Assembly: GCA_024734555.1 (NCBI GenBank)
Contig: JANPWX010020199.1
Span: 186,001-250,000, forward strand
Source: Trochalopteron elliotii
Lineage: Eukaryota > Chordata > Aves > Passeriformes > Leiothrichidae
Direction: 5' to 3'
Length of the DNA: 64,000 nt
Below, piece after piece: positions 39,429-50,937 of the stretch. Position 1 is the stretch's first letter, and every line of letters begins with the position of its first letter. Under the pieces are notes generated by a model. That model saw nothing but the letters and a program-made list of their open reading frames with translations. It was not told the origin of the DNA and searched no databases. A program made the position numbers and the translations under genes.

Positions 39429-40065
39429 TGTTATAAATGAATATTAGCAAATCAGATAAAGAGAATAAATTTTATTTTTCCATTTTCAAAAATCTATGTG
39501 GGACAGCCATGAGCCAACATTTGAATGTTGGTTGAAACAGGTGACAGACAGCAAGGGTGCAATCCTGCCCTGTTCCACGGTTTGCAGGGGTTTGAGTCCG
39601 AGTTTTATACTGAGTTTTGTGCCTGGTGGTGGCTGTGGGGGTATTATGTCTTCATATTCAAACACAGTCTTTTCACCCGGTGATGAATCCTGAACAGATT
39701 TCTTGGCACTGGGGTATGTCTGAAAGGATTTTCTTGGAATCTTTTTTTGGGATGCTGATTTCTCCAAACTCGGGGTCCACACTCGATGTTTCGATGGTCC
39801 AGGTGCACAGGGTCTGATTCCATCAAGGAGCAACATCTTGGCGAGCTACTCCCCTTTCTTGTGCAAATCGGGGTGTTAATCTGTCACTTCACAGTTCCCA
39901 AAGTATGTCCTGCTATTTGGAAATGCCTCCTCCATTCCAGGAACCAGGACTTACTTTTGTATTTACAGGGTTACGAAGTATAACATTTCTAATACATTCT
40001 ATTATTTACTACATTTACTGTATTCCTATATTTTATTGCATGAATTTACCATCATATCCATTACA
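39429..40065 (-). mobile_element. Solo ERV LTR in CR1, minus strand (637 bp)
   Basis: The insert begins TGTTATAAATG and ends CCATTACA on the plus strand, so it has TG...CA ends. The 4-mer GAGG lies on both sides (39425-39428, 40066-40069), and deleting the insert with one copy rebuilds continuous CR1. On the minus strand it has a TATAAAACT promoter box (about 39602-39610) and AATAAA (plus-strand TTTATT at 39471-39476) some 130 bp downstream, close to the 3' end. That is a U3-R-U5 order. A 4-bp duplication is typical of gammaretrovirus-like (class I) ERVs; this assignment is inference. A 116-codon minus-strand open frame at 39486-39836 lies in U3/R and is not a known gene. Confidence 0.86.
39471..39476 (-). 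promoter_or_regulatory. LTR polyadenylation signal, minus strand
   Basis: Plus-strand TTTATT is AATAAA on the minus strand. It lies downstream of the minus-strand TATAAAA box near 39605 inside the LTR. Confidence 0.6.
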
Positions 40066-40069
40066 GAGG
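40066..40069. repeat. Target-site duplication, right copy
   Basis: GAGG lies directly after the LTR. It is the first sequence of the resumed CR1. Confidence 0.75.
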
Positions 40070-40317
40070 GAAAGGATGCCCTCCAGAGGGACCTTGAAAT
40101 GTTTGAGAAGTGTGCCCACGTGACCCTCCTAAAGATCAACAAAGCCAATGTCAAGGTCCTGCACCCGGATGTGGTCAGTCCCCAGTATCAGTAGAGGGTC
40201 TGTGATGACTAGATTCAGAGTAGTCCTGCAGGAAGGGCCTAGGGATCTTGTTAGAGAAAAAATTAGATGTAAGCCAGCCATGAATTCTTTTAGCCCAGAA
40301 AGCTGCAATATCCCATA

Positions 40318-41808
40318 TAGATTTGGTAGGTTTTAAAACAAATTAAATACATTATAATGTTGGATTTGGAAACAAAATGCAACAATTTTAGAGCTGACAT
40401 TTTATTTTAAATCTTTTATATAATCCATGCCTTTCCAGTGTGAGAACAGTCTTTACAGAGTTTGCATCAGTGTGCTATCTTGTTCTAGAATGTATTCAAC
40501 AATTGGGAAAGAGATGGCTCTGCTACATTTTAAACCAATAGAAGAAAAATGCAGTCCTCATTAGAAGCAAAAATTCAGCTGGGTCATGGGAGTACAACAG
40601 GTATTCAACACAGAGAAAGGCTGTATTTATTGAAAATAATGAATTTTAGGAATAGATGTATGGATTAAAACCAAAATCATCTAAAGAAGAGAATTTAGGT
40701 ATGAATTAAGTAAGATTTTAAAAGCATTTTTTTTCAAAATACTTCAGCAGTATTCTCAAGAGTCAATCAAATTCATTTCTGTTTCTATACAGTGTCTTTG
40801 GAAAGGCAGAAAACTGTTTCTTTGCTTTGGATGAAGGGAGACAAAAGACACTAAAAACTCAAATTATTGTTTTTCTACTTTACAAATGGACATGACGTTT
40901 GACAGATTAGCTGGGAATCAGAACTATAAATCGTATATAGAGATTGGGACCTTCACTGTAATCTTCAAAAAAGTGTTTTAGTTCCAGAGAGAAATGAAGT
41001 TTAAAAAAATATGTCTTTATCATTCTTTCCTGATAGTTCATTTAGATGTTTCCTCCCTGAACATGCAGGGCTGTTCCTATCTGTTTTTAAATCAGTATTT
41101 TTACATCATCACACAGGTAGTTCAACTAATTTTATTGTGGAAGGAAGAGGCCATGCATTAACTACTAATAGTGTAAAGAGGTGTACCATTTCATGAATAG
41201 TCCCTTTAATTTTATTGCCCTATTCATAAGGTAAAACAGACTTGTAGGAAGACAAAGATTCCAGATTTTCATTCAGCATAAAGTAAAATCTGCTTCCTAC
41301 TACTTCTACAGTTCTGACAACTTCTACAGTTGTCATAAAAGACAGAGAATTAATAACAGTGAACACAACTCATAAATCACAGATAACTATAGAAGAATGA
41401 AAAAGTTTTAAATCAAACTCCAAGACTTTAGGATGTATATTAACACATTCAAAAATAGTGCTTATAAAATATTTTAACAACAACTTTTAATAAAATTTGA
41501 ATGCTTGGACACCCATGGGAAAACTAATGGGACAGATATTTTCATCGTTTATAAAAGAACTACTTGTGTGTTTAGATATCCATCAGTTGCAAAACCGATT
41601 CTAAGTCCACACAATTAAATGGGATTTTTTTTCAATCTATCTGAGAGAACCTAATCATTCTGTTGCTGTAGTCATAGGGCTTTTCACTTTATCATAAGAC
41701 CATGACCTGTCTACCATGACCTGGTAACAACAGATTAGGAGAAGGCTGATAATATATTTGCATCAGTTTTCAATGTCAATCTTTATTCCCACAGCTTTCA
41801 AGTGGATA
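40318..41808. other. Gene-free spacer between two CR1 fragments
   Basis: AT-rich sequence with no supported exon, RNA or repeat. It lies between two CR1 copies of the same orientation. Confidence 0.5.
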
Positions 41809-42322
41809 AACAACCGGCTTTCAACACTGTGTCTCATAATATCCTTGTAGGCAAACTCAGCACGTGTGGGTTGGATGAGTGGACAGTGAGAGCAACAAAG
41901 ATGATTAAGGTATTTGAGCATTTCTCCTACGAGGAAAGGCTGAGGGAGCTAGGCCTGTTCAGCCTCAAGTAAAGACAATTGAGAGAGAAGCTCATCAATA
42001 TGTACAAATATTTAAAGGAGCGTGGTGCCAAGGAGATTGAGTCTTCTTGGTGGTGCTAAGCAATAGGACAGGAGGCAATGCACAGAAATTGATGCACAGG
42101 AAATTCCACAAGAATATGAGGAAGAACTTCTTTACTGTGAGAGTGACCAAACACTGAAACAGATTGCTGAGAGAAGCTGAGGAGTTTCCCTCACTGGGGA
42201 TATTCAAGAACTATCTGGATGCAATCCTACGCCATGCACTCTAAGATGACCCTGCTGGAGCGGTGAGATTGGAGCAGATGACCCACTGTAGTCCCTTCCA
42301 ACCTGACTGATTCTGTGGTACT
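41809..42322 (+). mobile_element. CR1 LINE with internal deletion
   Basis: The left end (41809-41888) is CR1 reverse-transcriptase sequence: CGGCTTTCAACACTGTGTCT encodes the AFNTVS-like part of motif A, and the piece runs to GTGGACAGTGAG. At about 41889 it jumps directly to the CR1 C-terminal region (TTTCTCCTACGAGGAAAGGC at about 41921), then follows the 3' region to the usual CCTTCCAACCTGACTGATTCTGTGG tail. Most of the reverse-transcriptase core and the region after it, roughly 1 kb judged by comparison with the family, is missing. This is a dead copy with an internal deletion rather than only a 5' truncation. Confidence 0.85.
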
Positions 42323-43501
42323 GAATGCATAATTTCTGCAAAACAAAGGGAGGTTTTTTTCCTTTAGTCATATATATAGTCATATTTAGTCAGGGGTCCA
42401 TGGAATGGCAGCTAGATAGACACAGAATGGAGGCCAACAGCTCCCTGCTACTTTGAGAGCATAGCCTTATTAAGCAGCAAGCAGCAATTCCATGTATGTG
42501 AGTCTGCTGAGCTGTGCCCAAGGGCCACCCACATACAGTACTGCAGCATTTTTTTCATTCCCTGCAGTAGGCAATACACAGGTTCTGTTCAGTTAGAGCT
42601 GGGATTTCCTGATCTTAGTTGCCTCTAGATTATGTCACTTGGAATCTCTCAATAAAGTATATGGAATAAAATTATGTCTACCTACATTATGCTCATTAAG
42701 CATATATTTTACTTGACTTCTCATTTTTGTATTCTAATTTTACTTTAATGTTCCAGAAATGCCAACAATGAGGAGTTCACAGAATTAATAGTAAAAATTA
42801 AAGTTTTCATATCTGTTTAATATAACCTAACTTCCATGAATCATAGAAATTCAGTCTATCTGAACTTGGTGCATCTAAATTTTTACCTTTGTGTATGTTT
42901 TGTTATTTGTCTTGGGTGATATCTGAATGACATTTTCATCTTCTTGATTATGTTTGCTTATTAGATAATCACATGACAACACAACTAACAAGAAAAGCAT
43001 AAAAATTGCAGTTAGAATGGGTACAGGCATGTGGGGGATGTACAAGAAATACTCTGTGACTTAGCACGGCCCTTCTTTGTGGCATTTCACAAAGTGTAGT
43101 TCACTGCTCCCCAGAGGATTGCAAAGGTACTGGAAAGCAGTCCCAAAGTGTTCAACAGTAGCCATTAGTAGCAGCACATTAGTTTCCAAGAGGCAAAATT
43201 TAAGTGCTATAACCAGGTTTAAATATTTTATACTGTCTGGAAACTGTTAACTATCCCTGAGTGCTGTCAGCAGCCAATGGATTTGCACCTGCAGCCACTG
43301 ATCCTGGCGTGGTCTCATTCTTGCCACGTGAATAGGCATGAGGTGGCTCAATGCCTCTAAGGAAGACTGACCTAGAACTGCTTTGAATGCTGTTTTACAT
43401 CAGCAGTATGTTTGCAATTTTCCTCTCTTTCAGGTATTGATTGTTATGTATTCAGTATTCATAGGTGAGTGAATGCTGGAAGCAAAGTAACAGAACACAT
43501 T
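42323..43501. other. Gene-free spacer
   Basis: No exon, RNA or recognisable transposon. Sequence is AT-rich and of mixed complexity. Confidence 0.5.
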
Positions 43502-43910
43502 TGATGCCTTGAGAGGCTACCTAGAACAGAGGCTAGACAGTGTTAATGGAATAAAATGGATATTTATTAAAAAGGCCTTCAAATAATACACCTTGGGCAG
43601 TACAAGAGCCTGCCCAGGGTTACACTCAAGATGGACGGGGTCACACATTTTCACACTTTTATAAGTTTTGAACAATTTACATACTGGGTTTAATTGCTCA
43701 ATTAAAGCTTCAGGTTATGAAGTCCCAACATCCCAGATTGGTCTCCTCAATTTGCTGTTGTTTATGCTTTTTGGGCCTGAAGTTACAACTGTGTCCTTGG
43801 TTCTCAGGGTGGAAAAGGAATGTTTTGTCTAACTAAACTGTGAGGAGAACTTGCTAACACTTTATATGAAGTTCAGGGTTATGTACTAATGCAATATAGA
43901 ATCTGGATAA
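43502..43910 (-). mobile_element. ERV LTR, minus strand, approximate ends
   Basis: I recognise an avian LTR on the minus strand. A TATAAAA box (plus-strand TTTTATA, 43657-43663) is followed about 90 bp downstream by AATAAA (plus-strand TTTATT, 43563-43568), and the presumed 3' end is close after it. The upstream part contains the conserved-looking AGCTTCAGGTTATGAAGTCCC block near 43709. No flanking duplication was found. The 5' end on the minus strand dissolves into an AT-rich tract at about 43905-44003. Confidence 0.65.
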
Positions 43911-44003
43911 TATGAAAATATGAAAATATATGATAATATATATCAATCATATATAAAATATATTATAAAATATATGATAATATGATAATATGAAAATATA
44001 ATA
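43905..44003. repeat. AT-rich imperfect tandem repeats
   Basis: Units such as TATGAAAATA and TATGATAATA are repeated with variation for about 100 bp, directly beside the LTR. The sequence is nearly free of C and low in G. Confidence 0.85.
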
Positions 44004-45196
44004 TGTCTAAAACTTAAGACATCACATTGCCATTCCATTTCTATGCTTTTGGTCTCATGCAGTCCTTTTTCTCCTATACTATAGTTTTTTTTTTAATTTC
44101 ACATAAATTGCAGACTTCCATTTTCACTTTTGTCTGTCTTGATTTTTCTTTCCCTACACAGTCCAAGGTAAGGCCTGCCTTGCCCTGTTTTCTTCAGCTG
44201 GAAGAATTAATCACAGCCATTTTGGCAATGTATTTCTAATCCCACTGGTTCTTTTTCATCCTTCTTCACAACACATATCTTAATTATTTTGTCAGAGGAG
44301 GTTAAGGATTTGCTAAGGACAGCTGTTTATGAATACTTAGACTTTAGATGGTAATATTTTGATAAAATATCTGTAGGAGATCTGCTACAATGGAATTCAA
44401 TATGTAGTTTACTCCACAGGGTAATATTTCTCTTTCTTCAGATTACTTGGGGTAATGAAGACATATATGACCTTCTCTTGTCAGAGAAAAATTTTTGGTT
44501 TCCTTAACAATATTGCTGAAGATAATGAAGTTCTGCCTCTCATCAGTGTCAGTCCAAAATACAGCTGGATGTTATTCTTGTTTGCCTGTGTTCTAGTGGG
44601 TTTAATTTATGTAATTTCTTCTGCAGATTTCTAATCCCATAACTATAAATTAGCTTGGTTTGGTCTGTCTTTGTCTAGAGCACAGGAGGTTAAGGTCATC
44701 TCTAAAATCTGTGTGGAAATATACAGTCCTGGTAGCTATCTAATGTATCCCTTTGCTTTATCTAAGTCATTACGTGTAATGAGTGTTTACACTAAGGCAC
44801 TAATTTCTGCAATCACCTGAAATGGGGAAAAATAAAATATAATTACATGCTACATTTTCAAACTTCTGAGAAAGATAAAATATATGCCTAAACAAAAGAT
44901 GGCCCCAAATCATTATATATGAATCTAAAACAACAGTGAAAGCCATGATGTTGGTTTTCGTTAATTTGAGCAACTTTATTTCAGAGAGAAATGCTGTAGA
45001 CAAAATCTGTAACCATATAGAAGCAGACATGCTTTGTTGGTCTCCTGCCTTTCAAGAAAGATGTCATGAACAGATGGTCTGGAAGAACAACAGAAAAAAA
45101 AAGGCTGAAGTAGGACAGAATAAAAGCAGTGGGATGTACAGGTTTGTGAGTGAAATTAACTAGTACTGATTTACTAAGCAGGACACTTCATATAAA
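44004..45196. other. Gene-free spacer
   Basis: AT-rich, no supported feature. Short open frames (70-76 codons) show no family resemblance. Confidence 0.5.
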
Positions 45197-45274
45197 ATCA
45201 CAGAGTCATAGAATCATTTAGGTTGGAATAGACCTCTACTGCAATTGGGTCCAACCACTAACCTAACATTGCCA
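45197..45274 (-). mobile_element. CR1 3'-end fragment, minus strand
   Basis: The sequence CAGAGTCATAGAATCATTTAGG followed by GACCTCTACTG and GGGTCCAACCA is the reverse complement of the CR1 tail. Only about 78 bp remain before the LTR that starts at 45275. Confidence 0.8.
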
Positions 45275-45635
45275 TGTGAGTTGGAGGGGACACAGCCAGG
45301 ATAGCTGGCCCAAACTGAACAGCATGCTGTATATGTCAGCCCAGAAAAAAACCCCAAAAAAACCTTAAGAGAAAGGAGGAAGACACACAAATTTGCTATT
45401 TACAGTGTTTGTCTTCCAACGTCTGTTCCCAGGATGGGCCCCTGCTGATGGAAAGTAGAGAATAAATATTTTGTTTTCCTTTGCTTCTGCATGTGGCTTT
45501 TGCTTTTGCTTTATTAAATTGCTTTTATTTTGACCCACAAGGCTTTTTTTCCGTTTTGTCTTCTCCCCTCTATACTGCTAAGAAAAGGAGTAACAATACA
45601 GCTTGGTGGGCACCAACCAAGGTCAACCCACTACA
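45275..45635 (+). mobile_element. ERV LTR, plus strand, internally shortened (361 bp)
   Basis: It begins TGTGAGTTGGAGG and ends AACCCACTACA; the reverse complement of the end, TGTAGTGGGTT, resembles the start, as LTR termini should. Inside are a GACACAGCCAGGATAGCTGG block, AATAAA at 45461-45466, a TTTTGACCCACAAGG block near 45528 and a GGTGGGCACC block near 45605. All are features I recognise from common avian LTRs. No matching target duplication was found, and the CR1 at its left does not resume on its right. Confidence 0.72.
45461..45466 (+). promoter_or_regulatory. LTR polyadenylation signal
   Basis: AATAAA is placed in the middle of the LTR and followed by T-rich sequence, consistent with plus-strand orientation. 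Confidence 0.55.
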
Positions 45636-46940
45636 GAAGTCAGTTTATGTGGTAATTTCTGAGTCAATGGAAAACAGTGTGGAGTCACACAAAAACAATC
45701 CCATTTTTATTATTACTTGAGCTTGTGAGACATTTGTTTTCTCCCTTGTTAGTCAACACATTGACCTCTAACTTCAGAGGGAACTAAATAAGGTACAGCC
45801 TCATGGTCTGACATCACTTTGGTTTACCTCAGTGACCACTCACATCAGGGAACCAAAGAGAGGTCAAGAAATTCTGCCCTCAATCACAGGGGAGGTGAGG
45901 CACTTTCCACTACAAAAAGCAGAGGCAAATCTATTTAAATACAAACAAAATGTAATTACATATCTGGTAATCAGTGTTGGTGCAGGTGTTGCTGGCATAA
46001 GATTCAAGCAGATTAATTATTTACACAGATTATGTCTATGATTTGCAATGGACTTATGGGAGGCTTCCTGGCAAGGATTGAAGGAGGTTTGTTTGTGATT
46101 AACTTAAAAGCAAGGATAAAGCAACGCTATTATTAAGTAAATACTGCAGTCTGAATCAACATTTACTAACTGCTTGATAAGCCTTGCATGCTGATTGTCT
46201 TCAGCAGGCAGCCTCAAGACAAGGCAGAAGAAGTATGGGCAGCAGTAAGGGGCAAGAGAGGAATGCTGTGAGTATACTCAAATTCTGTGTTTGTGTTTTT
46301 GTACACACTGCCTAAGGGTGACTGTCTAGCAGTGAGAGAGTGGGAATGAATTAGAATTCTCTAAACACTGAGATTCTGTTGCCATAATGTGCTTATAGGT
46401 ATTATAGTGGAAGTGAGTATCTGGAGGCAGATTGAAAGACTTGACCTAATGCCCTTATCTCTCAGTCCTCCAACTCTAATCTAATGAACATATACCCATA
46501 ATTATTTCTCAAATAGTTTTTATCTAATTTTAAAGTGGATAATTTATAGCACTTGTAGAAAATTCTGTAAGTTTTATTAAAATATTCAGCATTAGGAGAG
46601 CTTTGAGCAGAATGTATTTCCTTACTGTTCTACAGTCATGCATATTTATAATATTAAAAACTCTTCAGTTGCTTTAATAGTAAAGCACAGCTTTCTGTTC
46701 CACAGATCTGAATACTAATGTTAATATATCTGCTGTGTATATTAGAACACTGTGCACAGAATAACATATTTTATACTGTTGGGTTTTTTTCTATTTTACT
46801 GATTTTCATTTATTTACCTTTGATTAAACTTTGTTTCGTGATAAAAAGCACATTGTAACCAAGAAATAAAGACACTAGAAAAAAAGTATTTCCTAATAGC
46901 TCTGTTGGGCCCCAGCCTGGCAAGACTGAACATTTAGAGT
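45636..46940. other. Gene-free spacer
   Basis: No exon, RNA or transposon recognised. Confidence 0.5.
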
Positions 46941-47300
46941 AGAATCATAGGCTCATTTAGGTTTGAAAAGACCTCTAAGATCACAGAGTTCAAATGTAAA
47001 CCAAGCACTATCAATTCCAGCACTAAACCATATCACTAAGTGCCACATCTATCCATCTTTTCCAATGCCTAACAAACTTTATATCAAGAAGTTTTGTCTA
47101 TTATCTAATCTCAATCTCCCCTGATGCAACTTGAGTCCATTTCCTCTTGAGCTTGACCTGGGAGATGAGGCCAACCCTGAAACCGCCACAGTCTCCTTTC
47201 AGACAGTTGTAGAGAGGAGTGAGGTTTCCCCATGAGCTGACTCCCTCATACACTCCTTATGAGACTTGTGTTCCAGAACCTTCAGCTTCACTGGTGCCAT
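46941..47300 (-). mobile_element. CR1 3' fragment, minus strand
   Basis: The sequence from AGAATCATAGGCTCATTTAGG through GACCTCTAAGATCA and on to TCCTTTCAGACAGTTGTAG is the reverse complement of the CR1 C-terminal region and tail. It is 5'-truncated near 47300, close to a purine pentamer array. Divergence is high and no frame is open. Confidence 0.87.
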
Positions 47301-47378
47301 TCAGCTTGCTGCAAGTCTGGCAGCTGAAGGTGCTGTGCACCATGCAGGACCCAGCCTTTGGTCTGCTCCACCACTCTT

Positions 47379-47832
47379 GGGGGAGGGGAGGGGAGGGGAG
47401 GNNNNNNNNNNNNNNNNNNNNNNNNNNNNNNNNNNNNNNNNNNNNNNNNNNNNNNNNNNNNNNNNNNNNNNNNNNNNNNNNNNNNNNNNNNNNNNNNNNN
47501 NNNNNNNNNNNNNNNNNNNNNNNNNNNNNNNNNNNNNNNNNNNNNNNNNNNNNNNNNNNNNNNNNNNNNNNNNNNNNNNNNNNNNNNNNNNNNNNNNNNN
47601 NNNNNNNNNNNNNNNNNNNNNNNNNNNNNNNNNNNNNNNNNNNNNNNNNNNNNNNNNNNNNNNNNNNNNNNNNNNNNNNNNNNNNNNNNNNNNNNNNNNN
47701 NNNNNNNNNNNNNNNNNNNNNNNNNNNNNNNNNNNNNNNNNNNNNNNNNNNNNNNNNNNNNNNNNNNNNNNNNNNNNNNNNNNNNNNNNAGGAGAGGAGA
47801 GGAGAGGAGAGGAGAGGAGAGGAGAGGAGAGG
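47379..47832. repeat. Purine pentanucleotide array with assembly gap
   Basis: The left side (47379-47401) is a GGGGA repeat and the right side (47790-47832) a GGAGA repeat, with 388 undetermined bases between. The three or four long open frames that span this place consist mainly of unknown residues and are artefacts. The G-rich strand has runs of four G at regular spacing on the left, which is G-quadruplex-compatible and a likely reason for the gap. Confidence 0.9.
47402..47789. other. Assembly gap (388 N)
   Basis: A run of 388 unknown bases. Its length may be an estimate rather than the true size. Confidence 0.98.
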
Positions 47833-48441
47833 TTCACTGTGTAACTACTGGGATGTGTGAATGTGGTTCTCTCTGTGCCTAGGTAGGTGGTTTTACCACG
47901 TCTCTGGGCATATGGCCAAATGAAAGGTGGAAAAAGGAATCTTGAAACTGGGATCTTTATTACCAAAACATTAAATATTTGCTAAGTGGCTTTTTTCAGT
48001 TTGTTTTGTTTTTTAAGAGCATGAGCCTACAATCTTTTGACAATGCTGTAGACTGACTACAAAAAAAATTATGGACAGTATGAAGTCAGAAAGCAAGAAG
48101 ATCTGACTAGGGTAATCCTTACAGAAAACAGGAAGTTAGGAGAAAAATCGTGCTACTTGGTAGTAGGCACAGCAGGAACAAAAAATCTGCAATATTTTGC
48201 TTCATAAAGGGATTAAAGGAAAGAAATCAGTCTAGCACAAATATAAAATATTAAAGTAGGATGATGAGAGTATAAACATCCCATGAGTATTTATATAAGT
48301 ATATGTCCGCCCCTCATCCACCTATCTGTTTATTTAGACATGAACAGGGCACAATAAGTTTTAAAAATGCAGGAAGTTTTGAAAATGTTTAAAGTACAGT
48401 TAACTGAAAAAGATGAGTCAGCAGGGAACCATGTTCATGTC

Positions 48442-48458
48442 AAAAAAAAAAAAAAAAA
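48442..48458. repeat. Poly(A) run, 17 bases
   Basis: Uninterrupted A17. The sequence on its left shows no recognisable retrocopy. Confidence 0.9.
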
Positions 48459-49520
48459 GAAAACATGCTTAGATTCACAGATAATATTACAAAAGGAATG
48501 CAAAGTCTACCATGCAATTTTTTTTTCTTCCTCCACTTCCTATAAGAATGAAATTACTGAGCAGTTTTACACAGCATGCTTGTCTCTTCTGGCAAAATGT
48601 GGAGGCTTGATAGAAAACTGTTACTTTTGTTGTGGAATGTCAATTCAATAGAACTAGGATTTTCTTAGCAGAAGAGAAAGAATTCAGAATAAGTTTTGAG
48701 TTGGAGAAATTTTAAGTAATGTTTACTCCAAATAGCTTTTCTAAAATGAAAAATGAGGATTTTATAACTTAAAAATGCATAAATCCTAAGCTACTCTGTT
48801 TTAAATATTCAATCCAAAATGAGGAAAAGTCTAAATGAAAAGCTTCTCTGATGTTCAAAATGGAAAAGAAATGTAAAGCAATAAAATTGTTTTCTTTCCA
48901 TGTGCTAAACCTCCATAGTTTGTTGTCTTTTTTTTCTTCTGAAACAGTGTTAGTAATAACAACATGTCTTCTGAATTTAGGTTAGGAAGTTTTTAGACTG
49001 AAAACTTTGTGGGCTTCTTTAGACTCATACTTTTACGCAGACAAAAAATTACTTTTACTCACCCCTAACCTCCACTTACTGTTGTGAAAAGACCAACTGT
49101 TAATAGTGTTAACAAGAGAACTATGGAGGGGAAAATGAATAATAAGACATACAGCTATGGTGCGAGATACTAATAAAAGTCCTGCTTTAAAAAAGAAGGG
49201 GATGATTTTTTATTGTGAATTCATAGAAAATGCATTTGTTGAAAAATCAAAATTTTGGGGGAAGACATGAGACATGTTTTTTCTGGGCAGGAGGAAGGGC
49301 ATTTTCCTTTGGTTTCTTTTTTTTTTAATCAACCTAAAATACACCACAAAAAATGCAATCCCCAAGCTGCAGTATTATGGAAAAGTAAAAAGTTTACAGA
49401 TAGTGCCGTGATATTGAAAAATCATTAAAAATCCATTTTGAACTTGCAATGCCAATTTAAAACGTGAAGTCTGTTTATTTTAAAAATCTTAGGAATTGTT
49501 CATCTTAACAAAATTAATTA

Positions 49521-49540
49521 ATTCATTCATTCATTCATTC
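49521..49540. repeat. ATTC tetranucleotide microsatellite
   Basis: Five tandem ATTC units, preceded by AATTAATTA-type sequence. Confidence 0.9.
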
Positions 49541-50937
49541 AATTTTTTAAAAAATCTAAAATTGGACAAATTAAAAGTTGAATAGCAGATATTGCACAAA
49601 ATTGATGGTTGCAATAAGGAATATGTTCATGGAGTATTGATGTCAATTATCTTTGCCATTTAGGATTTAGAAAAAAAAAGAGGTAAATTTTTGAGAGCTT
49701 TACCTCAATAATTTTTGAAAGCAATACCTCAGGTATCCTATAAATAGACAGCAACATTATCACAGTCAACATCGTGCAATTAATTACCAAATCAGAACAA
49801 GCCCTAGATGATGCAACACTTTCCAAAAAGATTCTCCAAGTAGAATTTCTCAAGGAAAGAATAACTATAGATAGAAGAATCCAATGTCAGTGTTTCGTAT
49901 CTTTAAACTGCAGTACAATCTTTAAGTATTATAATGAAAGAGAAGATAGCATCAGCAGAGATTCCTGATATTGCTCCTTACCTATGAAAATCAAAAGTGG
50001 TAGAGCTGACCAAGTACAGCACTGATGTCCAATGTTTTTAAAGAATTGCAAAAACTTTGTCTTTATATAGATCATTCAGGTCTGTACATTTACCTCAAAG
50101 CAGCTTATGAAGTAATGATGAATCAAAACCAATATAATGCAGAATCTATTTGAATAAACAAAGTCTTAGTGGGAGCAGGACAAATACACAGAGAGATTTA
50201 TGCAAGTAGGCAGCCCATCAAGCCAACCCACTAATCCATATTTGTGTTGAGTGCTTAACTTACTTTTCACCCCCCACCCCCTCCATGCTCATTGTTTTGA
50301 CATCTGGATACAGCACAAATATATATAGTAGTACAAAAAATAGAGGACTGCTCAGAAAATGGTAGAGCAGTAAATTACTATTTCCATTACTGCAGAAAGA
50401 CAAAACACCTGTCATAAAATCTTTGTAAGACCCGTGGATACTAACACAATGGAAACCAAGTACCTCCATTTCTACCAGTCCACTAGAGCCATGTAGTGGA
50501 GAACAGATGATGCAGATGAAGACTTCTGAAAGCCTCCTTTTGTCATAACTTTATTGAGAGCAACCAAGCCAGGAAGCTCCTTGTATGCTAAGAGGGTTTG
50601 TCAGACAAGAGGGCTTTTTCATATGTTTTGCTTTCCTGAACTGATGTAAACAAGAATCCGCCTCTGATTCTGGTATTGTGGTTTCATTGTCAGCTTTTTT
50701 TCTGTAAGAGATGAAAAAGAAAATGCACTTTTATTCCTTGGTGAAAGAAGTTGAAAATATCTGAATTAAGACACACAGAGAGCATAGATCTTAGCAGAAC
50801 GAGGTCTTAATTAGCCCATGTAAAATCCTGAAGGAAGAGAACCAGACTGTCACTAAGGCACTGTTTGAGATAATAATTTATACAAAACCAGAGATAATAG
50901 ATTGATCTAAAAGAACAGATTAATCTATAAGCAGTTC

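Larger units (their letters stand above)
38938..40317 (+). mobile_element. CR1 LINE fragment split by a solo LTR
   Basis: Two pieces, 38938-39428 and 40066 to about 40317, together cover part of the CR1 reverse transcriptase. The first piece holds the AAAAAGGAGGAT start block, a TGGCTTCACCACAGG block and a degraded motif-A region (GTCATCTACCTGGACTTCTG at about 39169). The second resumes exactly where the first stops, with GAGGGAAAGGATGCCCTCC, and continues through CAAGGTCCTGCACCCGG. The CR1 tail is not present, so the 3' end is lost. Many stops and indels make it non-functional. Confidence 0.88.
47833..50937. other. Gene-free AT-rich stretch
   Basis: No supported exon or transposon. It has an A17 run and an ATTC microsatellite. 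A helix-like open segment around 49744-49968 was considered and not accepted as an exon. Confidence 0.5.

Noticed and set aside
47219..47966. Open frames of 174-221 codons
   Set aside because: They are made mostly of unknown residues across the assembly gap and of the purine pentamer repeat, so they are not genes.
49744..49968. Helix-like open segment after a TTATCACAG acceptor-like site
   Set aside because: No good donor in frame and the upstream stop is close; the K/I/L-rich composition is what AT-rich DNA gives by chance.
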